DNA of 64,000 bases from Serpula lacrymans var. lacrymans S7.9 (Eukaryota; Basidiomycota; Agaricomycetes; Boletales; Serpulaceae). Below the pieces are notes generated by a model. The model saw only the letters and a list, made by a program, of their open reading frames with translations. It ran no database searches and was not told the origin of the DNA. The stretch is from NCBI RefSeq assembly GCF_000218685.1, contig NW_006763291.1, forward strand, positions 1,077,789-1,141,788. Reading direction: 5' to 3'. Of this stretch, positions 1 through 12,569 are shown piece by piece. How positions within the stretch are numbered: position 1 is the stretch's first letter; each line of letters starts with the position of its first letter. The translations under genes were made by a program, and so were the position numbers.

Positions 1-2484
1 TTATGCTATGTCACTGTAAGCACTTGCTCTTTGCTGATTAGGTGGCCTTTGACCTCTCGTGATGAACAGCCTGAAAAAATAGCCAAGAGTAAGACCTTCA
101 TGTCTTTATTACAGAAGCTTGTAGATGGGGCCAAGCTTGGTTGTTGCATTTGTATAAATTCCTTCTTCAAACTAACACACTCATGTGTTCCATCTTTCAG
201 CACGCATAGTAATCGACGAAGCTCATTGTGTCTCCAGCCTTGGCCATGATTTCAGGTAACTTATATTCCTCTATGCTCTGTTTGGCTTTTAATGTCTTTT
301 CAGGCCAGATTACAAGGAACTGAGGAAGCTTCGGCAATATTTTCCAGATGTACCTATCCTTGCGCTCAGCGCTACGTGCCCTCCTAAAGTACTCAACGAC
401 ATACTGAAAATTCTTCAAATGAAGCATACAGTAGATGGTAAAGGTCTGTACATGTCCAACTTCTCAGTGTGTAGACTAACCTGCATCCCCCTTGTGCTTT
501 CTTCTCTCCCTTTAAATACTAACACTAGCTGCCACACGCCAAGGCACAGTCTATTTTTCTGCCCCACTGTATCGTAAAAATCTACACTATGCCGTGCTGC
601 CAAAACCGTCGTCCACAACTCAGGTCATCGAGGCAATGGTAGAGTACATACTGGAGAAACATCGAGATGAGAGCGGTATAGTGTACTGTTCCACAAAAAA
701 GGTTCGGAATATTGCCAAGATCTGCCTCACTCGTCCTTATAGAACATCGAACATTTTGCAATCCAGGATACTGAGTCGGTCGCAGAAAACTTGCACCAAA
801 TAAGCGGAGGTGTCATTAAAGCCGGTGTCTATCACTCAGAGGTACCTGATGGTAAAAAAGAACAGTTACACCGGCAATGGAGACAAGGTGATGTTCAAGT
901 GGTGTGCGCCACAATTGGTGAGTATACTGTATTATCCTTCCCGGTTTTCCCCAATATCTCACCATTCCACTTCACCAATCACTAGCATTTGGCCTGGGCA
1001 TTGACAAAGGCAACGTTCGCTTTGTTCTCCATCATACGGTTAGCTCAGTTTGTTAAATTGCGAGTTTAGTCACTTAACTACGGTTTTTTAGATGTCGGTT
1101 GGTAACTTTAATGTTTGATAATCTTGATCGCTTGATGGAATCATTGTGCAGAAATCCCTTGATGGATTTTACCAGGAATCTGGTCGTGCCGGCCGGGACG
1201 GTAAAGCCTCAGATTGCATCCTTTATTACCGTCCACAGGATGCTACTAAGCAATCATCTATCACCTCCAAAGATGCAGAAAGCCAGGCGAAACGTAAGTT
1301 GTCTTCTATACCCCAATACACGTTCCTGCTCCCGTAAATGATCGATTAATTCCATGCTCCTCCCGTGTAGTTTACGACGTCTTACGCTTCGTTCAAGATC
1401 TTCAGGAGTGCCGCAAGATTCTATTTGCAAGGTTCCCATCCCGTTCCATTTTTCATTTCTATATTATGCCCCCATACTAAACCCAGCTGTGTTATTTCTT
1501 CTCTAGGTACTTCTCCGCCTCCGCCGACCTTTCCATGGCCTCATGGACCACGGAAGAATCAGACGCTTTTGAACGCTGCGGACATTGTGATAACTGCTTA
1601 CGTCCCCCAGAAACCGTTGTTCATAAGAATGTAACGTTTGAGGCGTGGCAGCTTCTCAAGATCGTGGAGGCGGTCGGGCGACAGGGTAAACGTCTCACTA
1701 TGAGTGGCCTGGGAGATCTTTCCCGGGGACTAGGTGGTGGTACCTTTGAGACCGGCGGAAGAAGGCAAAAGGCAAAGGAGAGATTCACGTTGGATTATAA
1801 TGAAATTTCGGGCGGGAAAGTGGGACTTTCGAAGGATGTACGTGTCGTGCATTTCAGCTTTTACATAACACGACTCATAGCGTAATGCAGGACACGGAGG
1901 CACTCATTGTACAGTTGTTGACAACTCACTATATGAAAGAAGAACTCGTACCGACATCATATAACATCAATGTTTACATCGTCCCAGGAGTCCAAGCTTT
2001 CCGACTCAGTCGTTTTTCTCAGGCTGATATTGCCAACGGCAAGGCGCCAGAAATAAGATGCTCCTTCCGAAAACCTACTCGAAATAAAGCTAAGTCAACC
2101 GCAAAGAGTGCGAAAAAGGCCGCAAAGGAGTCATTCGAGGATTTAGGAGGTTCGGGAAAGCAACGTTTACCGAATCATGGCAATTTGAAGAAAACCGGTA
2201 CGACTGTTAAAAGGAAAAGAGAGCCATCGAATGATAGTGATGAAGGGATTTTTGCCATTGGGGATGAGGACGACGAGGCTGAGTATTTTGAGAAGCAATT
2301 TCAGATGATCGAGTCAGAGGGGTCCGAGGCAGACGACGTGGAGGAGGTGAATGATGATTGGTTATATTCGCTGCGACCCTCCCGTCATCCTGCATCCCAA
2401 AAAAAGCGAAGGATCATCAATGAAACAAGACCTGCTATTGAAGACGAGACTCAGCAAGAGGTGATTTCAATTTCATCGGGCTAA
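1..2484 (+). CDS. RecQ-family ATP-dependent DNA helicase, RECQ1-like (5' end outside window)
   Basis: 3'-to-5' DNA helicase of the RecQ family, acting in the nucleus in recombination and replication repair. The window opens inside the helicase core (LCYVT then PEKIAKS). Motif II reads VIDEAHC, followed by HDFRPDYKELRKL and LALSAT (motif III). Later come YCSTKK, ATIAFGLGIDK and motif VI in YQESGRAGRDG, then a zinc-binding CGHCDNC with an upstream Cys in QECRK. The C-terminal tail (after about 2050) is Lys-rich then acidic. Exons I can place: 1-15, 70-139, 201-255, 304-437, 529-701, 767-917, 986-1038, 1092-1097, 1152-1293, 1371-1431, 1507-1837, 1891-2484. The 6-base exon 1092-1097 (Met-Ser) is required to give HHTMSKSLDGFYQ, which matches my recollection of the RECQ1 signature. 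All frames join without breaks. Which RecQ paralogue it is rests on memory of the human proteins and is less certain than the family call. Confidence 0.93.
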
Positions 2485-2672
2485 TATACACACAGCATAC
2501 ATTGGTATATCAAACACATCTTGTGTAGGGAAGCCAGCCTCCCAAAAGCATAAGCATGGACGTTTAAGCACATGTGGGTTTGAACAGGAAGCGTAAAAGA
2601 ATGACTAATAGATATCGGCCGAGGAAGACCGTGAATAATTAAGAAAAGGTAGAAGAAAAATTTGTTGAGGTT

Positions 2673-4295
2673 TCAGGGATTATCAGACCCAGTGATGTAT
2701 CCCGCAATTTGTTCCTGAGGTCTGGGCCGTTTTAGCGCAGAACGTAGAGGGACTTTGGGGATTAGGCGATGGCGAATATCAATGCGAACACCCTCTTCGT
2801 TCTGCCAGCCTTCAGGCGGTTCCGGATATCCATCGAGATCTATTGGGTACTCCTGACCTGGTGCTGGTGGTTTATATGCTCCATCATTAGTCCACAATTG
2901 GTCACTGTAACAAACGAACAACATTAGCCTTCGTCATATATGGAAAAATTACACAAACCCTCGACGATTGAACCAACCCTTCCTTCTCTGGCATGCATGT
3001 ATGGGAGATGGACATATTAAATTATCGTTCCATCGCACGGAGCGAGTGGGAGGCGCCGTATTGGAACGTACAGGTTTAGGTAGCAAGACCCGAGACTGAT
3101 CACCATCCGAATTCCTTCGCTGTGGCATGACAGCAACATGAGGGTCGGAGAATCGGCTCTGATATGGTTCGGGAGAGTCTGATAAAGCATGTGTATCTTC
3201 AGGTAACTCTACATTCCCTAGTCCAGGAGGAGGAGGAATCCCCAGAGAAGTATCTCTAGACACCGGTGTCTGCCTCTTTTGAGATGGTATAGTGCCTGCC
3301 TCTGGAGAACTTCGTCTGCCAGGTTGAATGCTGTTTTGTTGCGAGATAGATGTCTGGCGCTCCCGGTGGCGCTGAGTGGGAGCAAGACCTGATGGTCTGT
3401 CTCCTAGCCCTGAAGAAGGTAAGCGGGGACGAACATATGTTGTCCCATCTGATAATGTAACACGCTCGCCTGCTGGGGCAGCACTGTCGTTATAGTGGTT
3501 AAAGGGTATAGGCGGGGTTGGGAGAGGCCGTGACGATGCATAGTCCGCCTTAGAAGTAAGTAGTACGACCCTTGCATCGTTGACAGGTGTCTGTGAATGA
3601 TTGCGAGGGTGCGTATTGGCAGCAGAGCTTCGCTGGGTGGGCGGCGATGGCGAACGAGAACTGGAACGAGAGCGTTCAGCGACCACCTGCTCCGTGGGAT
3701 ACTCCAGCAATGCGGTATCCGGGAGAGCTTCGGTACTACTACTAGATGAAGACGAATTGTGTGAGAAAAGGGGCAAGAAGATAGGCTCGTCTATGCTATC
3801 CGTATCGTCGCTCATGATGTCCGAGGTCGAATAGAAGTCAGATTTCGAAGACACAGACCGTTCGTAAACATACGTGTCCGGCACTGCGGTTGGGTATATT
3901 GCGAAGTGACGGGAAGAGCCGGAAGGTTTGTCGTATGATCGACGATCGGTGGGGGCATGCGAGACCTCCTTCGAATTAGCAACGATTAACTTCATCGTGG
4001 TATCCGAGCGTGGAGGATGGGCTGCCTGTCTGGATACGGAATCGGACCTGGACACAGGATCCGACTTGGAACCGGCCCTTGACATAGGTCTATAGTCAAG
4101 GTCGACTTTCGTTGTTGCATGCGGGTTTATGGTCAAGGCCGGCACTTTGAAAGTACGAACTGGGACACCTTTCGGCTCCTATACGGTATAATGAGCAAAG
4201 CGAGGTGGGGCAGAAAATGCTGTTACCTTGGAGGAACCGGAACGAGCCAGTCGCTGTGGATACAGAATAACAGGGTTATTCGACGAGGAAAACAT
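2673..4295 (-). CDS. Uncharacterised Ser/Pro-rich fungal protein
   Basis: Function not recognised. Three exons join cleanly: 4227-4295 (start ATG, MFSSSNNPVILYPQR), 2959-4178 and 2673-2904, giving about 506 residues. The long open frame that appears to begin at 4145 actually starts at a GTG; the ATG two exons upstream with a phase-0 junction (...SGSSK/EPKGVPV) is the better start. The middle is low complexity, rich in Ser, Pro and Arg, with a poly-Ser run near residue 160, and is probably disordered and a phosphorylation target. The C-terminal 100 residues look more conserved in character (SVRWNDNLICPSPIHACQR, then a junction into DQLWTNDGAYKPP and GEEYP-like acidic/Pro text), suggesting a short folded or binding module. 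It lies tail to tail with the RecQ gene, 188 bases apart. A TATA-like stretch (CTTATAAGC on the minus strand near 4332-4341) lies about 40 bases upstream of the ATG. Confidence 0.75.
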
Positions 4296-5119
4296 TGAGA
4301 CCCACTCAAATTTCTAAGGAGAGTGGTGGAGCTTATAAGTAACAGGGGTATAAGCTGGCGAGCGTGAGCATCACGCACTATACACGAGTTTGCCAGGATG
4401 CAGCCCATGCGTTGATGCAAGCAGCGAATAAACGAGACTGTAGCTACCTCGGCGTCAGCACCATGATCCAGTAGGTAAAAGGCGCATGGCAAATGTAATG
4501 TGACTGTCGCAGGCTATGGGGCGGTTTAGTGGGGTACATGCGAAATTGAAGCTGTATTCTGGCTGTGGTCTCCACAGCTTCTCCTGATCAGGTAAACCCG
4601 GAAGCACAATATTAACCCATCCATGATACCCCGACGATCTGGTCTACTTTCCTCAAACCTAGTGTTCGATACTTCGTTTGTATGACTGATAACATGATAC
4701 TGTAGCAAAAGCCCAGCACTCTCAATGAGGTTCGACTGCAACGTGTTCAGGGACGCCCTATTACTCTTGAGGTGAACCCAAAATAGGCAATGAAATTGAA
4801 ACGGCCTAACTCTGCGGCGCGGCTTCTCACTGGACAGTGCTTCAGAAGATGCTTTGAGACACCGAGGAAATATCAGTGTGATGTGCGGAGCTTCGAACAG
4901 GCCCGACGGTATCAGAACACTCCCAGGGAACAGATATGGCATCATATCACATCATGCACGCGTTAGACCAAAGAACAGCTCTTCACGATGACCGTTGGCG
5001 TTGATCAAGGAACTCCGTGGTTCTCGTCGATTCGAACCTAAGGGGGGTTTTTGGGAGGACCAATTATGCTCAACGACACAACTGAATAGGAAGGAACAGA
5101 CTGCGCACTTACTGATCCT
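4296..5119. other. Gene-poor interval
   Basis: Contains the promoter of the 4295 gene. A 139-codon open frame (4526-4945, minus) has no domain I recognise and no sensible splice context, so I do not call it a gene. Confidence 0.4.
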
Positions 5120-6395
5120 TCAGTTAACCACACGTTTTCGCGGCTTGATCCTATCGCTGTGAACTGAAGATTCTCTTGCAGATTGCCCTAGGAATGAAGC
5201 AAAGCTGTACAACTGTCGACACATGTTCAGGCTTAGAACAACTAGAAGCCAATCGTTCGCGGGGAAAGAAGACGGTTATGCCCTTCTCAACGAACACATG
5301 GAGAGTATAATGCCGATGCGTAGTTTCAGGCGCCAGATAGCGGAATAGTAGACCATCAGAACGCCTGTGCTAGAGCGATCAGGAGTCGCCAGTATCATTG
5401 AATCCCAATAAACGAAGAAGTGATTGATAGAGTTGATAAAAGCTGCTTTGGAAGGTCACCGGCTGCTAAGAAATAGAGTAGTAACTTTTAAAGTATCAAC
5501 TCGGAGAAGAAGTTGGTTGTGATGATTAGCTTGATCTAAAGCCTTCAAATAAATGTGATGGCAAGGCACTGTGCAAGAGCAAATATCTTACCTATTCATC
5601 CGGGATATCGGAGAAGGGACTGATCAAAACAATTCTCATGCAGAGCCCAGGGGTAACTATTACTTACTTGGAAGACATCACGAGTCCTATCATGGAATGA
5701 ACCATTGCCGCCGATGGCTGGACTACGTAGTAAGATAAATACCACCTGTAGAAGACGTTCAATTCGCGAATTCCAGCTCATCGTTCACCTGACAACTCTA
5801 TCGCCCAATGGAGGGAAAATGAATACGTTTCCATTAACAGCTTGAATCAGCCTACCGCGTTGAAAAATGTACTGGAGCCTGCATCGCAGTCTCACTTTCG
5901 AGAAACAATTTCTGGAAAGAGATAAAAGAAGTAATGCGGCGTCTTGAGCTAAAGCTCTGTATTCACCGTTTCCAGCTATCGCATATGACTTCCAGGTGAT
6001 ACCTATTCCAAATTAATATTTGCACCGAATCATTCATAACTCACCTAATGACAAATACGCAACGGCAATATCCAGAGAAGATATCGATCCCACGTATAGT
6101 TTGAGCTGACTTGGATATGACGGGATGAAAACGTTTAGATAGACTGAAGATAGACTGCGATTGAGATTCTTTACCATCTATAAAAGAGTCAGAAGTAGAC
6201 AGTCCGCTATTAAAGCAAGGAAGCATGTAAATGCACCGGACGTTGGGCACTGCAAGCTTGAAAGTGGTGCACTGCAGAATGACACGCTTTAACGGCGACG
6301 ACAGAAATATACAAGTTAGGGTACGGGGTGAGTTTCAGATACCATAAGATACCATAGAAAGACGAGGAGATGAGATATACTGTAAAATTTTGCAT
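5120..6395 (-). other. Chain of minus-strand coding-like exons; unresolved gene or decaying gene
   Basis: No protein family recognised. Reading the minus strand, several open stretches join at good splice signals: a possible start at 6395 (MQNFTVYLISSSFY), then MVKNLNRSLSSVYLNV, then GITWKSYAIAGN, then EIVSRKLIQAVNGNVFIF, then WYLSYYVVQPSAAMVHSM ending SSNPFSDIPDE and a TAG at 5592-5594. A second group downstream is also open and joins in frame: VPCHHIYLKALDQANHH (about 5460-5572) to SDGLLFRYLAPETTHRHY (about 5264-5364), ending with TGA at 5120-5122 in one reading. The two groups do not join cleanly: the TAG sits immediately before a good donor (gtaag), and the frames differ. Introns here would be 42-60 bases, with one of 95. 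This may be one gene hit by a premature stop, two small genes, or chance; transcript reads would decide. Confidence 0.35.
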
Positions 6396-6806
6396 ATCGA
6401 TATCGTGACATATCCACGAATGCTACACGCAGTCATGAGGAAATGCGGTTTTTGGAAAGCTCGTTTGTGTATATTGTGAACATGTAGTTCATGAACTCAG
6501 AAAAGTGCAGCAACAGAGGGACAGAGACATAGACTTCTGGTAAAGAGTATCACACGGTGTGAAATGAGAATAATAAGGAGGAAACACGGGCGCTTCTTTC
6601 GAGTTCGAATTCGGGTTCAGTAGCGCCACACTGGACTGTACTTTTTGATCTGGACCACGACCCACGAACAAGCAACCAAAAGTCTTGAAATAGTGTTTCG
6701 GCTTAATATTCTACCTTGCGCATTCAGGTTCTCTGGTGGTAATAATCCGTTTGCTTCATAAAGCATCTTCGCATTTTTCGCGTCTTTCATTAAGGCCCAC
6801 TTAACG

Positions 6807-9800
6807 ATGCATGCATTGCGACAGAATATACTTCCACCAAGTGGTGTCGAATATGCTGCCAGCTTGAAGTTAACCCCCTCGACAGTGAAGAATCATAGGC
6901 CTTCCACCTCTACCACACCAGAATTTGAAGCCCGAGCCCTATGCAACGTGGTGGTCGCTCGCAGCAATGTTTTGCGCATATTCGAGGTTCGGGAAGAGCG
7001 ACCACCAATGTCAACCCAGACTGAAGACGAAAGGGATAGGCGCTCCCATGTTCGCAAAGGTACCGAAGCTGTTGAAGGTGAAGTTGAGATGGACGGGCAA
7101 GGCGAGGGTTATGTCAACATGGGAACAGTAAAGGTGATTTCGAATACCTCATTTTTGTCCTTATCATTTCTTGTCTACACAATGGGAGAGATTTGAAAAA
7201 GGCTGAAAATTTGGAGGGATACTAACTGGCCATCCTCAGTCCACTGGCAAGAAGGGCGCCGTCCATCTTCCGACTGTCTCCAGGTTTTACTTTGTGCGAG
7301 AACACATGTTACATGGTACCGTAACTGGTCTGGAGACTGTCAGGATCATGTCGTCTAATGATGACAACCTTGACCGCCTTCTTGTGTCTTTCAAGGATGC
7401 GAAGGTCTGTGTTTCCTCAAAATCCATTAGGCGTCACTTACCTTCGCCTGCAACCTAGATCGCTCTTCTTGAATGGTCCGATGACATCCATGACTTGATT
7501 ACAGTATCTATTCATACATATGAGCGAGCACCTCAATTAGTGAGTTATCATACTCTTCTTCCGTGGTTCCCTGTTGAAAAATTGTCGTCCAGATGGCTTT
7601 GGATAGCTCACTATTCCATACAAAATTACGTGTAGACCCGTCTTCCCGTTGCGCTGCTCTATCTCTACCAAAAGATGCTATAGCTATCCTACCATTCTTC
7701 CAATCGCAAGCTGAACTTGATGTGATGGAACAAGATCAAAACCAAGCAAGGTCAAACGTTATTCGTCTTTTGCAGCCTGTGTATACTCATTTTCTGTGTA
7801 GAGATGTCCCTTATTCTCCCAGTTTTATCCTTGATCTGGCATCGGACGTTGATGAGAACATACGACACGTTATAGATTTTGTGTTTCTACCAGGTTTCAA
7901 CAATCCAACAATCGCAGTTCTGTTTCAGACCGAGCAGACGTGGTCTGGGTATGTTCCAATTATTCCATATATGCGTGCACTCCTGGTTCTCACTAGTATT
8001 ACAGACGTCTTAAAGAATTCAAGGATACTGCTAAACTAATAATATTCACGTTGGACCTTTTAAGTCATACGTATCCCGTTATAACTGCCGTTGATGGCTT
8101 GCCGTTCGACTGCATTTCTCTCGTCCCCTGTGTTGCATCCCTGGGAGGTGTCGTCATCATGTCAAGCAACACGATTATTTATGTCGATCCAGCGTCACGA
8201 AGAGTTGCTCTTCCCGTAAACGGCTGGTCTTCCCGAGTTAGCGACATGCCCATGCCCGCACTGTCTGGGGATGAAGCCTCACGGAATATCAGTCTCGAAG
8301 GATGTCACGCTGTCCTCGTCGACGACAGAACAATGTTTGTTTTCCTCAAGGACGGTACCGTGTATCCTGTCGAGCTCGTTGCCGACGGGAAAACAGTTTC
8401 GAAACTCTCCATGGCACCTGCCTTAGCGCAGACCACCATCCCTTCCATGGTAAGAAAAATTAACGAGGATCACCTGTTTTTAGGAAGTATAGTCGGTGCC
8501 TCTGTATTACTGAAGACAGTTAGAGTTGAGGAAGAAGTTGAAGACGAAGAGAAGCTTCCAGCTCATGCCGCTGTAGTCGATGCACCTACTACCATGGATT
8601 TGGATGATGATGATGGTAAGTAGCACAGACATCTATTGATAGCACTAACTTCACGGTCCTCTTCGCAAGATCTCTACGGCGACTCGATGGCAGATACAAT
8701 GCCGTCTATGAACGGTGTCACCCACAGCAATAATATAATTCACCGCACACGTTCTGTTGTTCACCTCTCGCTTTGTGATTCCTTACCCGCATATGGTCCA
8801 ATATCCGACGTCACATTTTCATTAGCGAAATTAGGAGTCAGTTATCAAAATGCGTTCTTCTATCACGATATTAATAAACAGTTTCAGGATCGTTACGTAC
8901 CAGAACTCGTTGCAGCCACTGGTTCAGGGTTTTTGGGAGGCTTCACTTTGTTCCAGGTGCGTATACTGATTTTTAAGAGCAAGGTGTTTGGTGAACATCG
9001 TCCTGCTCAGCGTGATCTTCCGTCTCGAACAAAGCGTAAGCTGCACGCTATCGGCGGTGCCCGTGGAATATGGTCATTCCCTGTTCGTCAGCAAGTAAGG
9101 GTAAATGGGCTGTCTTATGAAAGGCCTGTGAACTCTTTTGAGTCGGAAAACGATACGGTCATAATTAGCACAGATGCGAATCCATCCCCAGGAGTATCTC
9201 GGGTCAGTAGGATGAATTTATTTGGCCTTTGAAATTGACGCATATCGTCGTGTAGATTGCTACACGGACTTCTAAAAGTGACATTGCTATCCCAACTCGC
9301 ATACCTGGAACAACGATAGGTGCTGGTTCGTTTTTCCAGCGCACAGCTATTCTACATGTTATGACCAACGCAATTCGAGTATTGGAGTCTGGTAAGTGCG
9401 GATACCTTTGCTGGTCTTTCGTCTTACGAGAACATCCCTAGATGGCAGTGAAAGGCAGATAATAAAAGATCTGGACGGTAATATACCACGACCAAGGATC
9501 AAAGCCTGTAGTATCTGTGACCCATTTGTACTGATCATTCGAGAAGATGACACTATTGGTTTGTTTATCGGAGAAGCAGAACGTGGCAAGATTAGGAGAA
9601 AAGATATGTCACCAATGGGAGACAAGGTGTGTGGAGATTTTGGGACCGTTTGGGTTGTACATTTATATGTTTCTACCAGTCATCTCGTTATCTCGCCGGC
9701 TGTTTTTTCACAGACAATAGCTGCATTTTTGAAACACATGCCAATGATCTGCCCTCCTCAGCTTCCAATGGAGTCGATAAGAATGTTACTTCTACTATGC

Positions 9801-12341
9801 AAGCAGTGGTAAACTCCAACAGTCGAAGTCAATGGCTTATATTGGTGCGTCCCCAGGGTGTAATGGAGGTGCGTATTCAAAAGATATCAACGAGAAGCGG
9901 CTTCGTTGAAGCTCCTGATATAGATATGGACTTTACCAAAATTGACGCTGGCATTTTCGACATCGTCGTTAGCTATGCTGGAACATATTTTAAGCGACTC
10001 ATACGACACCCCCGCTTTATCTCCTCCACAAGATCATCCTCGCAAATCGAACGATCTTGACGTCGAACAAATTATTCTTGCTCCTCTCGGTGAAACTGCA
10101 CCTTTACCATATCTTTTGGCGCGTCGTCATCTTTTCTTAAATGATGAGCGGCTGACCTAAAAAATACAGGTTTTTTTACGTTCCGGGCAAATTGTGATCT
10201 ATGAAGCCGTGCCTACTCCGGCGCCGGCTGACAGCATTCCTCCTTCCAGAGTATCAGTTCTCAAAGTGAAGTTCATCAAAACTGCAACCAAGATATTCGA
10301 GCTTCCAAAGCATGAAGAAACAGAAAAGAGCATACTCGCTGAACAAAAACGGATATCGCGACAATTTGTTCCATTCGTCACCTCACCCACTCCGGGCTCT
10401 GTATTATCTGGTGTATTTTTTACGGGAGATAGGCCTAGTTGGATAGTGGCTACCAACAAAGGTGGTATAAGGATTTATTCTTCTGGCCACCATATTGTTC
10501 ATTCGTTCACTTCTTGTTCTTTGTGGGAGTCTAAGGGAGATTTCCTTGTATATTCTGACGAGGTATGTACAATCATTGACTTTTACTTGATGGTCACCTC
10601 ATCCACAACCATGTAGGGTCCGAGCTTGCTAGAATGGATGCCTGACCTTTGTCTCGATAGCGTTTTGCCTTCCAGAAACATACCGCGATCTCGCGCCTAT
10701 GCTAACGTAGTATATGATCCGTCTGCAATGCTGATCGTCGCAGCATCATCTATGCAGGCCAATTTTGCTTCCTTTGATGAGGACGGTAATATCATATGGG
10801 AACCAGAAGGTAAAGACAAAATTAGTTTCCATGGATTGTGTTGCTGACCTCTCCATTAAGCTTCCAACGTATCTTTACCCAAATGCGATTGTTCTACTCT
10901 TGAGTTAATTGCTCCCGAAGCTTGGATTACCATGGATGGGTACGTGCGAAGTCTGATCCATCCGTAAAAAGAAATTTACAATGTTGTCAGGTATGAATTC
11001 GCGCCAAATGAATACGTGAATGCGCTGGAATGCGTTACACTCGAAACGCTCAGCACAGAAACAGGAAGCAAAGACTTCATTGCAGTTGGTACCTCCATTG
11101 ATCGTGGTGAAGATTTAGCAGTTAAAGGAGCTGTAAGTGCTGAAATTGCTACTGTGTGGAACCCTTGGCTTACTCATGTGATATCAGACGTACTTATTTG
11201 AGATAGTTGAAGTTGTTCCCGACTATTCCCAGAACCTGAAGAGATGGTACAAACTGAAGCTCCTGGCGCGCGATGATGCCAAAGGTCCTGTAACAGCTCT
11301 ATGTGGCATCAATGGATATTTAGTTTCCTCTATGGGTCAAAAGGTATTTTTTCCCATCATTTCATCTTCGAACATAGCCTAAATAATTTATTTCATAGAT
11401 ATTTATCCGTGCCTTTGATATGGATGAGCGGCTAGTTGGAGTAGCATTTCTGGACGTTGGAGTTTATGTAACTTCTCTTCGAGTCGTCAAAAACTTCCTA
11501 CTCATTGGTGATGCTGTTAAAAGCATATGGTTTGTCGCGTTCCAGGTATGTATATTTTGTGGCGTTCCGATATCCTCGTAACCACTTTCGTATACGCTAT
11601 AGGAGGATCCGTACAAACTTGTTGTCCTTGCTAAAGACGTCCACCGCACTCACGTTACGAACGCGGACTTCTTCTTTACAGATGATACGCTTTCAATTGT
11701 TACGGAAGATGGAGACGGTATACTGCGTATGTATGCGTACGATCCAGATGGTTAGCTCCCTTATTGGTATTGGATGCCCCATAACTGACTGAAACACTAG
11801 ATCCCGAGTCTAAGAATGGCCAACACTTATTGTGTCGCACCGAATTTCACAATCACAGTGAATGTCGTTCCTCTTTGGTCATTGCTCGTCGCACGAAAGA
11901 AGAATCAGTTCTGCCTCAGGCCAAAATTTTATCTGGTAAGAGCAACTAGAACGATCATCGATTTATCTTCCCACCTCTTTTGTTTAGCGTTCTCGGATGG
12001 ATCTCTGTCGTCGTTGACGCCAGTTGACGATGCGTCCTTTAAGCGCTTACAGCTCCTGCAAGGACAATTGACCCGTAACATTCAACACGTCGCTGGATTG
12101 AATCCCAGAGCGTATCGGTGTGTATCTTTTACCTAATTGTGAACTGAGCTAACAAAAATCTTTCAGAATTGTGCGAAATGACTTTGTTTCAAAACCATTA
12201 TCCAAGGATATTCTAGATGGACAACTTCTTAGTGCATTCGAGAGCTTGCCAATATCCAGGCAAAACGAGATGACGAAGCAGATAGGCACAGAAAGAAATA
12301 TTGTTCTTCATGATTGGATGGAGTTGGCTATACCATGGTAA
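6807..12341 (+). CDS. CFT1: Cleavage and polyadenylation specificity factor, CPSF160/Cft1
   Basis: Large scaffold of the nuclear pre-mRNA 3'-end processing complex. It is built of beta-propellers like DDB1, holds WDR33 and CPSF30, and positions the complex on the AAUAAA signal. The start MHALRQNILPPSGVEYA matches the family N terminus. The MMS1-N type propeller follows across exons (VSRFYFVREHMLHGT, LDRLLVSFKDAKIALLEW, DLITVSIHTYERAP). The middle carries DPSSRCAALSLPKDAIAILP and HVIDFVFLPGFNNPTIAVLF, then ISDVTFSLAKLG. The C-terminal CPSF-A region is clear (FAPNEYVNALECVTLET, KDFIAVGTSIDRGED, LKLLARDDAKGPVTALCGI, LVVLAKDVHRTHVTNADFF). The last exon gives IVRNDFVSKPLSKDIL and ends TGG-TAA. At least 18 short introns; every junction I tried keeps frame, so the gene looks intact and of normal size (about 1,400 residues). 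It converges on SEC31 with 228 bases between stop codons. Confidence 0.93.
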
Positions 12342-12569
12342 ATGGGCTGCTGCCGGTCACATTCGTCTGGTCGTTCGCTTGATCTCCGAGTTGCTTTGTC
12401 AATAAACATGCACTCGAAACACTACAGTAGCATTCAAGCACATTTGACTCTACCACACAGATATGTCTAAGCTAATTATGGTGCGCCTACCTCGAGCTGT
12501 CTGTGTTGTATGATAGGGAATCGGATGATGAATCACAAACATTGAAAATTATCTGATGCCTTTCACTAT

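Noticed and set aside
4526..4945. 139-codon minus-strand ORF
   Set aside because: No recognisable domain, no intron pattern and atypical composition; likely chance.
5000..5060. GGTTCGAATC on the minus strand, a tRNA B-box-like word
   Set aside because: Flanking bases do not form a T stem, acceptor stem or A box, so it is not a tRNA.
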